From Oegoconia quadripuncta (taxonomy: Eukaryota > Arthropoda > Insecta > Lepidoptera > Autostichidae), in assembly GCA_949316235.1 (NCBI GenBank), contig OX438744.1:35646778-35710777 (forward strand): a stretch of DNA of 64,000 bases, read 5' to 3'. Positions 36,201 through 48,200 of the stretch are shown piece after piece. The notes under the pieces were generated by a model. The model made no database searches, was not told where the DNA came from, and was given only the letters and a program-made list of their open reading frames with translations. Made by a program: the position numbers and the translations under genes. Within the stretch, counting starts at the first letter, position 1; each line of letters starts with the position of its first letter.

Positions 36201-39200
36201 TCCAAATATTTATGTAGCACGTTAGGTTAGGTTAAGACACATACACATTCATATATCAACATTCTTGTCCCTACTGTATTTTACGTGCTCTCCGAAGCGT
36301 AGAAACACTCGTATTTAAATATCACTGGTCCAAGGACTGATCGCGATGGACGTCAAATACGACTGCGCCAGATATGCTCCTGATAGTTTGTGAATGCTAT
36401 CAAAGACAGAATTCGCCGAAACACAAATTAAACTCGTATAGAATTCCATCATTTACTAATAAACCGCGCTCCTGTATTGTTATTCTTTTGTTGGTTCTTA
36501 ATGTCGTATATTTTATATGTAGTTTGAGTAAATAAGGGATACCTTTATAGGCTTCAATTTCTTCAGACGCCTGTCTCTCCTCGTAGATGTTCCGTTGGAT
36601 CCTACGTTCGTTCGTCACTTCGGACTGTGGGGCGATTATGTCATCTCGTCCGATACGACATAAAGCAAGTTCCAAGGTTGTATCTGATTAAATAATGAAA
36701 AAAAAAACTCTAATTAAGCCCAGCCTGCCTGTTACGTTCGCTGAGACCTGAAAGAGTAACAGCGCTATTTGCTGCTCAAAATTAAGGTCTTGCGCTTACT
36801 CTCAATGAAATAAAGTCAGTGTCAAGTAAAATAATACAGACTTCAAAATAAAATTAATTAAGCAATTCTAGTAAATAAAGGAGATACTACAAATTAACAA
36901 AATGCTATAAATTAAAAATTTCACAAGAACTAGCAAATGGGAAAAATTTTGAAATTACTTTGAGATTAAAATCTACTTAGAATAATTCTTTTAAAATCGA
37001 ATTTCCGTTTTACCAGTGTAGATACAATGTACAATGACAATATTATTCATGAATCATACTCATAACATAAAGGTAAGCTTTATGTTATGAGTATGATTCA
37101 TTCATCTACACTGGCAAAATGGAAATTCGATTTTAAAAGAATTATTCTCAGTAGATTTTAAACCCAAAGTAATAATAATATACATAAATTTTGAAGTGCA
37201 GTATTGTATAAACTTAGCGGAATGGTTTTAAGAGCTCGTTCTACATTTTTCGGGACCTGCGAATTCACCGTCCATGACGGTTTTTTTGCAAAACCTAAAT
37301 TTTGTATCGGCTTGATTTTACCTTGAGCCTTTGTCCCCGACTGCGTCTTCCAAAGCTTTAGCATCAACTGCGCTTGCTCTGGTGCTGTGAGCCTCTTGGC
37401 TTGGATCTGGTTGACAGTAGCTACACTAACGCCTAGCTCGTAAGCGAGAGCAACCCAGTCTTTGCCGAGGAGTTTGCAGATGTCTTCTAGTCTGTAATTA
37501 AGTTAAATGGGCTAAAAAAACATCATCCTCATGAATAAGCGTCCCCCATAGGTAATAATACAGTGAAAAAGTCAGTGTTAGGGAATTGCAATGCATTACA
37601 ACCGCAAAAGCTCTAGCGATCGACTAATAGACCGCGTTCAATAATTTGAGCTTCCCCCGGATTATTAAGTAGATTTGGTGCAGTGGTTAGAAACTCTGAT
37701 GCTATGAAAACTGCGCTATGAACAAACAGTTTAAAAAATGTAAAATCTGACTATTTTAAGTGTACCCTGTGTACCCTGTGTACCAACTAAATAAAGAATT
37801 TTTGACTGTTGACTATACCTAGGATCACTAAGTCGTTGTCTCCAAATCAATTCCTGCTCCTCGGTGCGCCGTGGCACCGCATCTGTCGGAATAGGTGAGC
37901 TCCTTTCAACTGGACTCTCGTCTGGCACCATAATGTTCAGTACCGCAATCTGGTATAAAGACATAAGACGTAAAAAAATCATAAAGACATAAATATAACT
38001 ATTTTTTAAATAATAAACTGGCTTACTAATAACAACCTTAACATAAATTTAAATAAAACAACCTACATCCAATTTATTAAAAAAAAATGGCAAAAAGCAC
38101 CCTTTAAGGATAACTTTTGAAAATCAAATAGTTAAAGAATCATGCCAAACTTTATTTTTGGGAATTGTACTTGACGATAAATGCTCATGGGTCGAACATA
38201 TTAATAAAATTTGTAACAAGGTAAATTCTTTTGTATATATATGCCTTATGGTGGCTGACAAAGACCAGTAGTAAAAATGTTGCTGTTCAAGCATATCATG
38301 GCTATGTGGGGTCTGTACTTAGATACGAAATTCTTCTATGGGGCAACTCTAGTCATATAAATCGAGCGCTAATAGCATAGAAACAATGCATAAGGGCACT
38401 TTGTAACGTTGATTCATTGACATCCTGTAGACCACTTTTCAAGGATTTGAACATTTTGACAGTACCATGTTTATATATCTACGAATTATGTGTCTTTGTT
38501 AAAAATCATCCAAACTTGTTCCAAAAGCGAATTGAAAGTTGTAACTTTATACTCACAGGTGCAGGCGAAGGCTCTCCTTTAGGAACCTTAGGGTCCCTCA
38601 TAAACTGGCATCGGCAAATCGGCTCCAGGTCCTGGGTTTTGATCATCACAGGGAATGCGACTCGGTTCTCACGGAACGCGCGGAATGGCGTAGAGAGTTG
38701 CTCTCCAGATTTGGCGACTGGTACCAAGTTGCCACCAAACTCTAGGTAGATCGGTTTGCCTTCGTGGACCTGAGAATTTACGACAAGCGTTATTAGGAAC
38801 ATAGTCCAGTAAAATATACGCAATTTTTGTGGTATAACTTCCTATAATTTTAAATTTCCTGATTTTTTGTAGAAGGATTAAGTACCCATCAGTAATCAAA
38901 TAAAAATGTTTTCTAACAATTCTGTAGCTTGCTTTAGGTATAGTATAGGTATTTAGTTATAAATATTAAATTAAAGTTACCAATGTGAACTTCATTGCGT
39001 TGTAGAATGCAAAGATGTCCTAAAACAATTTTCTACAAATTTAAATAAATAAATATTTCGGACACTTACACCAATCATCTAGTCACCAAAGTAAGCAAAG
39101 CTTGTACTATGGATACTAGATAACGGATAAACATAGATAAATATTTGTATAAATATCCATGACTCGGGAATAAATAAATAAATAAATATCCTTAAGACAT

Positions 39201-42200
39201 ACACACAGCGCCATCTAATTCCACTTTAAGCAACTACAGGCTTGTGTTGTGGATACCAGATGGTTGATATACTACATGTTTTATAACATAAATGTTTTAT
39301 AATATTGTATAATATACAGGGCGTCCCAAAGTTATGGGACATGAAGGGGAAGTACCTTAAATATCGTAGATAGTGAATTTTGCTCAAAGAAGACTTTATG
39401 TTATTTTTAAAAGTTAGTAATTCTGCATTCATAGATTTTCTAAAAATTATTTGCTTCGGCTGGGAATCGAACCGACTCAAATGTGAAAAAAAAAACACCC
39501 TACTTTTATGATGCCAATCGAAAGAATAGCTAAAAAATAATAACTCTGCCTAAGTAACATAGTATTTTAAAAGAAAGGAACAACGTGAAATTAATCATTT
39601 TAATCAAATAAAAAACATACATGAAACTGCCGTAGTCAATTAAGTAGGTATTTTTTTGTAAATTAATTAATTAAATGCTCAAAATGTGATCCCTCTTGTC
39701 TTACGCAAATCGCCAATCTTTTAATGAGCCCGCTGCCTGTTGATTTTCTAATCATTTTATGGTGAACACTCGATGTGATATGGCACAATTCTGTTTGCAA
39801 CTCGCCTACGTTCTCGTATCGCTTTTTGTATAGCATATCTTTCACGTATCCCCAAAAGAAGAAATCTAATGGTGTGAGGTCCGGGGATCTGGCCGGCCAT
39901 CTAATCGGTCCATTTACTTAGGCAGAGTTATTATTTTTTAGCTATTCTTTCGATTGGCATCATAAAAGTAGGGTGTTTTTTTTTTCACATTTAAGTCGGT
40001 TCGATTCCCAGCCGAAGCAAGTAATTTTTAGAAAATCTATGAATGCAGAATTACTAACTTTTAAAAATAACATAAAGTCTTCTTTGAGCAAAATTCACTA
40101 TCTACGATATTTAAGGTACTTCCCCTTCATGTCCCATAACTTTGGGACGCCCTGTATAATAATTCATCACACAAACATTTACCCCTCGCGGGATTCGAGC
40201 CCGCAACCATTGGTTTCGCTGACAGAGTCACTATCCACTACACCAATCGGTCGTCAATTTAATCAATTGCTACTTTATATTTTCTAAAAATACTTTATTG
40301 AGTCGTGACATTTGCCATCGGTGAAATATTTCATAAATGTAAAGAAGTTATTGATCGATTTTTTTTTGAAAATAGTCACAGGTGTTCTAAATACATTCTC
40401 CGACGCAATGAAATTTACAGTGGTAATTTTAATCATATAGTATATGTTTTATTATTAAATATCTATATTATATCTAAAGCAAGCTACCAATTTGTTAGAA
40501 GTTTTTTTATTCTATCACTAACAGGTACTCTATCCATGTGCGAAAAATCACGACCTTTAAAATTATAGGAAGTTAAATAGTATATCCTTACTGGACTAAG
40601 ACAGGAAGTATCTACATGACATAAATATGAGGCCCTGTTTGCTGTACGTACAGGTTAGAAACCTCCTAAAAGGTTGCGGATTCAAATTCCGCTAGGGTAT
40701 ATGTTTGCATGATGAATACGGACACGTGTACCCGAGTTATGGAGTTTAAACATCTGGTATCCTTATGGATACCTATCTGGTATCTTTAAGCCTAGTTGCT
40801 TAACCTCTTATCCATAAAAATTTACAAACGCTTTATAAGCCTGTTTTTATTTTTTTTATATATGAGAGGGCGTCAAACGAGCATGCGGGTCACCTGATGG
40901 AAAGCAATCACCGCCGCCCATGGGCGTTGTCCATGGATAACACCAAAAGGGTCATAGATGCGTTGCCGGCCTTTGAGGTTTAGTTAAAGTATGTTTTGTC
41001 ACTTTCTTCCATTACAACATTTCCTTATGAACGACAGAGACAAAACACACTATAACTAAAACAGGCTTATAAAGCGTTTGTAATTTTTTATGAATAAGAC
41101 GGCTAGTGTAGAACTAGATGACGCTGTATGTATGTCCAAGGATATTTCTTATGATTTTTATAAATAAAATACTGACGATTAAACATGTCCAATGTCAACT
41201 TATTCCTGTATGTTATTGTAATAATGGCAAGTTTCAGTTTCTTATTTGCAAATGAAAATAACCATTTGTGGTACAGATACACATACAACTCTATTATAAG
41301 TTGTAACAGTTGTAGTTAATTTTAGTTTTTATTTTTATTACTGTGAAATAAGGCTACATTTTGTAAGAATAACACCAAGCAGAATGATTGTTGCGTCGAA
41401 TATTTTTGTATGTGTTTCTGTAATATGCAAATAAACGCTTTATCTATCTATCTATCTATCTAAATCAATTTAAATATTGTTGGCAAAATTTTGGACATCT
41501 TTGGCGAGATTATTACGTTTAATCATCAGTTTCTGTGGCGCTTTGGCAGACAAAGCTGTCAAAAGGATGCAATAAACATGGAACGTATCCTTAAAAATAT
41601 GCAGCCAAGAGTTGCCAGGTAATTGTTTTTTTAGCTTATTTAATATATCATCATTATCAACCCATAAACATCCTACTGCAGGGATATAGGTCTTCCCTCG
41701 TATATGATGGAGTATGGGCCATAGTGCACCACGCTGGCCAGCGGGTTGGCGACTTCACATGCCTTAGAATGTTTATTTCTCAGGCATGCAGGTTTGCTCA
41801 CGATGTTTTCCTTCACCGTTTAAGAGCAATTGGATAAATGCACATAAGTAATTAAATTAAATTTAAAAACTCATTGGTAGATGACCTGTCTGCGAATGCA
41901 ACCCGGACCACCCAAATTGGGAGACCGCGTCTTAACCGCTGAGCCACTGACACTATGTAATATGTATACATACATGAGGTTAAGCTCTGTATTTTAAATG
42001 GGGTGATCAAACATTCTTTTTCGCACATACATACAGCGCCATCTAGGTCCACAGTAAGCATCTAGGCTTGTGTTATGGATACCAGATGGTTGATAAACTA
42101 CACAAATACTATACTATATGTATATATATATTATTTTTTGTAAATAAATACATGTATAAATGAAAAACATCCATAACTCGGGAACACATTCATCATACAA

Positions 42201-45200
42201 ACATATGCCCCTAGCGGGATTCGAACCCGCGACCATTTGGTATAGTAGTAGAATTTCTAACCACTACACCAAACAGGTCGTCAGGTTACAAGCATTAAAC
42301 ATTAAAAGTTTAATGCTTGTAACACACCCACGGATTCACATTTCAAATGCTCAAGTGACCGGGGTGAGTCCATCGTCGCGTCCTTGAAACATGCAAGTAT
42401 ATAGATGTTTTTATAGACATGGGAAGACATAGGCTGGTTCTATAATTTTTACTGCCGAAATCGCACGGCATAAGTATGCCATAAGCGTACATGTAAGCTA
42501 TACCATGACAGGTTTGAAAATGTTGATATGTTTAGTTTATAAAGCAATGTCTTATTTTTCGAACCCAGGCTTACTTTAGTAACTTATTGGTAATCTGTGC
42601 CCAGGGACCGATTTGTAAACTTCGTATTTTTGGATAAATATTCAAGGGGTTGGTTGCAAAAAAAAAAATCGAATCCCCGGACTCTGTTTCGGAAACTTCG
42701 GCATTTGATGTCTTATGTTATGTAATATACAGGCTGAATTTGAATACGTGTAATTCTCATTAACTGGTGACGACACTCTTGATTACGAATACCTCTCCCC
42801 AAGGACCCATAGTCGAATTCGAGCAAAAAATTTTCGATTACCCGCATACAAAGCAAATCAATCTGAAACCACCTTTAGTATGGATGTCCAATAATTTTCG
42901 GTTGATTTCGGCTGTGGTTGCTAGTGGAAAGTTGTTCATAATCAGGAGCGGACTCAACAGTAAACGTAAAGTAGAGGGCAAGCATTTTCTTGTTTAAGTT
43001 AAATTACATATTTCCTTTTGACATGTTTCAAAAATCACTGCGACGGACGGGTAAACTTTGTACTCACCTCCACGTCTCGGCTCTTGGCAACCTGTATGAA
43101 CCTCTCAATACGTTCCAACGCCTTGTCTTCCTTATCGTCTGTGACGCAGAACATGCGCAGCTGAGCCTGATGCTCATCAGTTCGTTTGGCGTATACCACG
43201 AAACGGGACATGAAAGGTACGTGGATCGCTTCCCTGTGAACCAAGAGGAAATTTGGAAAAAGGCTGATTATTGCTGATTTGGCAATTATTACCGAAAATT
43301 TTTCAAATTTGAATTTCGTCATTCATCGATCACAGAGGAAATTTACCTGTACAAATCAGTAGCCATTTTGGTCGCGTCTTCTATATGACGGCAATCGATT
43401 AGCCAGTAACGTGCCGACACTGTAGTGGTGAATGATACACAGTCATTGACGAATGTCAGTGGCGTGTTCGCGGTGACATCTTCCCAATGAGCTCGGTTGG
43501 TTCCTCCTGTTGGAACACTGCCAGTTTAACAAACTTACTTATTGCACTTTCCAATTTATACACATGCGATCGAACCTCTACCTATATGACTTCACTTTGT
43601 CATTCATTATTATTAAAGCTATGAAGGCAGAACTCGGCGGCTGTAACGCTATTGTGAACTGCCACTGTATCAATGACTCTACCATATTGCATGCCAAAGC
43701 AGGCTTTCATTATATCTACATATTATTATATTTTTTCATATAATCTACTAATATAAACCGCTATTATTTAACTACAATAACATCTAATCTAATTGTTTAT
43801 TCATCAATTGTTGTATTATATGACAATTATTTATGTTAACGAATTATGTTAAGGTAAGTGTAGTAAATAGGTAATTTAGAAAGTTTATTTAGTTACAGCA
43901 TTACTGAGAGTGAAACTGAAAGTATTCTGTTACATTTAAAAATAAAAACCGATGTAGAAGAAAGATCATAAATAAGAAAGATAGGTCAATAAGAAATTAA
44001 TAAAATCAAACTAAAAATGTTTCCAAAACGGCCTATAGCAAACACACAACAAGCAAAGACAACATCACACAAAAAAAAACAATAAATAACGTACCGTTTT
44101 TATATACTTTTTAAATGAAAAAAGTGACAGAAAATGTGGCACACAGTATACGGTCACCTGTTTCTTAGAAAATAGTGCTATATTTTCCAAATGAAAACAA
44201 TGAATCTATTTTGCTAATTGGTGGTATTTTTTCGGAAAACAGATCTCTCGAAGGACATTCACTGAAAAAAGAACCCAAAATCCAATTGATAAAAGTAACA
44301 ATAACTGAAATCGTGTTTAGTGAAATAATGACAGAACAGAAATGAGACAAAACAAAAACAGAAGATGACATGAAAAGAAAACAGAACTGATAGGCCGTTT
44401 TGGAAAAGAATTTCGAGTAGTACAAGCAAAATAACAAAATTTTGGGGACACTGACGCAGAAGAATGAAATGAGGATGACGTAGGTAGCACCGCATGAAAT
44501 ATTAGTTACTCTTAATAATATTATTTGTAGGATTATATATATAGTTGTTACGTGTCAAGGTCTCTTACAATGTGCCAATACTGTTATTGCTGTTCATAAA
44601 AAGTCTAGAATTCCTGTTAATACATTGTTATACCGACAACGTCCAGTGAATATATCGCAGTGCATTTTCTTGATGTTCCAAGATTTATTGAATGGTTATG
44701 ATACAGAGTGAATGTGATTAACAAAGCGTAAAATATTCAGCCCGTGCAAAGAGGAAGAATGTATGAGAAGCAAGATTTATATGAAAAAGCATTCAAAAAG
44801 TGATAGAGGGAAGAAAATCAATGTGTCTGATAGTTATACTCTTAAGACGTAGATTCAAAGCGGTTAGAGTATAAATATCGTTATCGAAACAATGATTTAT
44901 GAAAAAATAGACTCAACGGAAAATATGAAAAATAAAAAGGAAAAAAAGAACACTGAACTGAAAAGAATATGAAACTTAATCCGACATTTCGATGTTGTTT
45001 CATAGTATTGGTATAATAGTTCTAATTTTTTACCTTCGAGAGATCGTTTGCGAAATACCCCTGTCGGTGCGCGCCGATAGGTGGCAGCGTATAATATAGC
45101 GCCACACACGGTGAGCGTGCAACACACACAAACACACGAGAACAAAGACAATGTAGACACGCACAAAACGCACACATAGGGACGCATCCCCTTAGCTGCT

Positions 45201-48200
45201 CTGTGTATTTGCTATAAGCGCTTGTTTTATTTCTCTTTGTCAGCAAACAATAATTTTCTGTTTCCCGTTTGTAAAGTTTTGAAATGAAAAGTCATGGACT
45301 ACTCTAATTAATTTCCAAATTAACATGCCATCCCTTTGTCTAGTAAATTGGGAGTTAGTATGATCTCTAAAACTGTATATTTTTCTGTAACTACTCTATT
45401 TAATATTACATTGATCAAAGAGATGTAAATTATCTTTCTATTATATAAAGAGGTATCAAATATTTCTTGTAAACTATCAATAATAGGTACTAAATGAATT
45501 TTAAATAGATTACTACACTATTAATATCACATAATTCATTTTATGAGTTATCTATAAACCTTCTACATCACTAACGTGTTGTAATGGAATATTGGTTTTA
45601 CTATTTCACAATTACCTAACGAATTTATAGCAAAAAGTTTTTGGAAAGCTCAACTTTATTCCTAATTTTAGGCACACTTACCTCTGATTTACGCAAAGCG
45701 TTATCTATCATGTCGTCAAGATAGCAAACATAAGCCATACTCCATTGCAACACTTGACAGACTTTTTAAGTTATTGAAAACAACTATTTAAACACATGCG
45801 AATAATCAAAACTATAATTGTAGTCGTTTTTCTTTAAAAAAAACGTAGTAGTATAAACATTTTATTGTGTTCTTATCTGCTGATTACCGATTGGCAAATC
45901 GATTGTTTTCAATAACTTTTTAGTTGCAGGAAAGAGTAAGCATAAATATCTTAAGTGTACCTGATATGGAGCACAGTAGTCTTAGAGTTGGAGCTGACGA
46001 TGTGCTGTACTGGTTTGTCATGCCCTGAGTGTGGGGTCTTGGGGCAGGCATACTCAAGGTGATGGCTTTATGAAACTTTCTCCTTCGAGGTTCCACAGTC
46101 ACTACTGGAGATACTGCCACTCCTCGACCCAAAAGCTTTGCGGTAAGCTCCGAGTCTATTATTTGAGCCTGTAAGGTTTATTCAAATATTATCTGCTCAA
46201 GTTGCGATAACATTTACTTGAATCATTGTAAAGACCAAACGCGGATCACATATTACATGCATGTTTGTGAGTTGCAAATTAAAATTGTGTAAGATTTTAT
46301 GTAATATTGTACTTACCATGTCAGTGTTGTTTGACTTACAGTCAAGCGTTGATTTCAAATGTTGTGGTTGTTAAAATGTAGATATTATCGTTAAAATTTC
46401 CTTCTTTGTCATATAACCTTATCGTTAGAAATATACGGCGGGTGGGTGTTAAAGAGCGGTTGGTGCAAAATTAAGCAAATATGAACATATGAAATCACAT
46501 GAAAAGCGAATAAAAGAAAATTCTTTTAGTACACTCAGTTGGTATGTGTATAGCACTCTCTTCTTGTTCTCACACATGCGCTTCAAAAACAAGATGCAAC
46601 ACATTCGAAACTAATAAGAAGCTCACACAATCAAAATAATATAGGCAAAGAAAATATATAACATGCAAATCTCACGTTTGGTCTTTAGGAAATAAATTAT
46701 ATATCTGCATAACAAACTCGAGTAAATATCAAAGTAAACCACAACGTAGATATTACCCAATAAATTTAGCGATAGACTTAAAAATATAAATTATTTGGTA
46801 CTAGTTTACTAAAACCAATCACTTACGTCACTCCGAACCTTACTCAAAATATATAAAACACACATTAATTTCAAATACACCTAATTATAAAAACGCCTTG
46901 TTTATAACAGAGCTCTCGTCACACATTTTTAATGCACAAACTTATGATCAACTCATGCTTTTCGCCTAAAGACCAACAAGAGAAAATACAAATCTATTAC
47001 ATTTCGCGTTATAACGCAGTGTGAGAAGAATCCTATAGTGATTTCATATAATCCAAATTTGCTTCAAATTGAAACAAAATTGATATAAACACGAATTTTA
47101 TTGAAGTTTTCATCTACATTGATCAAATATTTTTAAGTTATTTCTAAATTTATTGGGTATGACATCATCCCTATAGGAGTAACGTACGTTACATTACGAT
47201 CTATGAAGTGATAATTGATAAAAATGACTAAGTAATTATTCTTATCTTTAATTTAAATGACAATAAAATAGACCTGTATATTGTAATGATTACGATATGT
47301 AACATTAAAAAGTTTTAAAACACTGACTAGCTTTTCGCGGTTAAAATACGAGTATATATGCAAGCATAGCAAACATTCTTAAAATTCTTAGTAAAGAGCT
47401 ATACCTCAGTAAAAATTTAAATATAATGTATAACTGTATGAAGTAAAAATTAAATATACAGCGAGTGTAAATTTGGCATTTTCATCTTTGTACTGTAGTT
47501 TCATGATTATTTGATTGTTACATAACTATAAATGCAGAGGACATTCTATTTTGGCATCAAAATAACATAAATCTGAACACATCTTTAAAAACTATGAATT
47601 CGAATTTTGAAAAATAGTTTAGAAAAATAAGTTTATTTTCACCTTAGTTATTAATAAAATATTTAATGTAGTCAATGATTGTATCATCATTAAAATCATA
47701 ATCAAATTCGATCATACAGTCATATTTTTTATACTAATAATTAAGATTTAAATAAGAAGCTAAGTGAAAGTTTTAATGTAAAATGGTAACTATTCGAAAA
47801 CGTATTCGTATTCTAATACTAAGTATTCGTTACAATATTATTATTTCATAAGCTTGTATTATTGGTCGACTTTGTCGATAAGAGTGATCCCTTGCTAATC
47901 TAATTCTGAACTTCTACACATGACCAAGATTACTAATTAAAAACGTTAAGGGAACAATACTATACTACCAAATTAAAGAAAAACGTTTCTTCTTTGAGAC
48001 ATTATTTACGGTAATTTTTCTCAAATTTTTGTCCTTAACGCCGGTACGGGGTTTGAATAAGTGTACCTGTAGGCCGACTTTGATTTTCTTTGTGAGTGCT
48101 CCTTGAGGGAAGACGGCTTGTACTTGAGGCACCACGGAACTGGATACCATGCCACCTAGAAAAAGATATCATTAGTCTTCATATCCCTGGGTTGCTTTAA

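Larger units (their letters stand above)
39035..40257 (-). mobile_element. SINE family A, split by later insertion
   Basis: The tail (39035-39172) and the head (40159-40257, GACGACCGATTGGTGTAGTG on minus) match the two ends of the copy at 7593. Between them lie a second SINE tail (about 39190-39300) and the mariner-like element. Confidence 0.7.
38825..40610. mobile_element. Second MITE copy, split by nested insertions
   Basis: The left part, 38825-39035, and right part, about 40272-40610, match the two halves of the intact copy at 31889-32418 in inverse orientation. The insertion point falls within TTTTCTA-N-AAAT sequence. Inside are SINE and mariner-like insertions. Confidence 0.75.

Noticed and set aside
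45022..45246. The 45-kb segment as an internal Ank2 exon between exons 25 and 26
   Set aside because: The frame entered from exon 25 is open but leaves in the wrong phase for exon 26; only a first-exon role fits.
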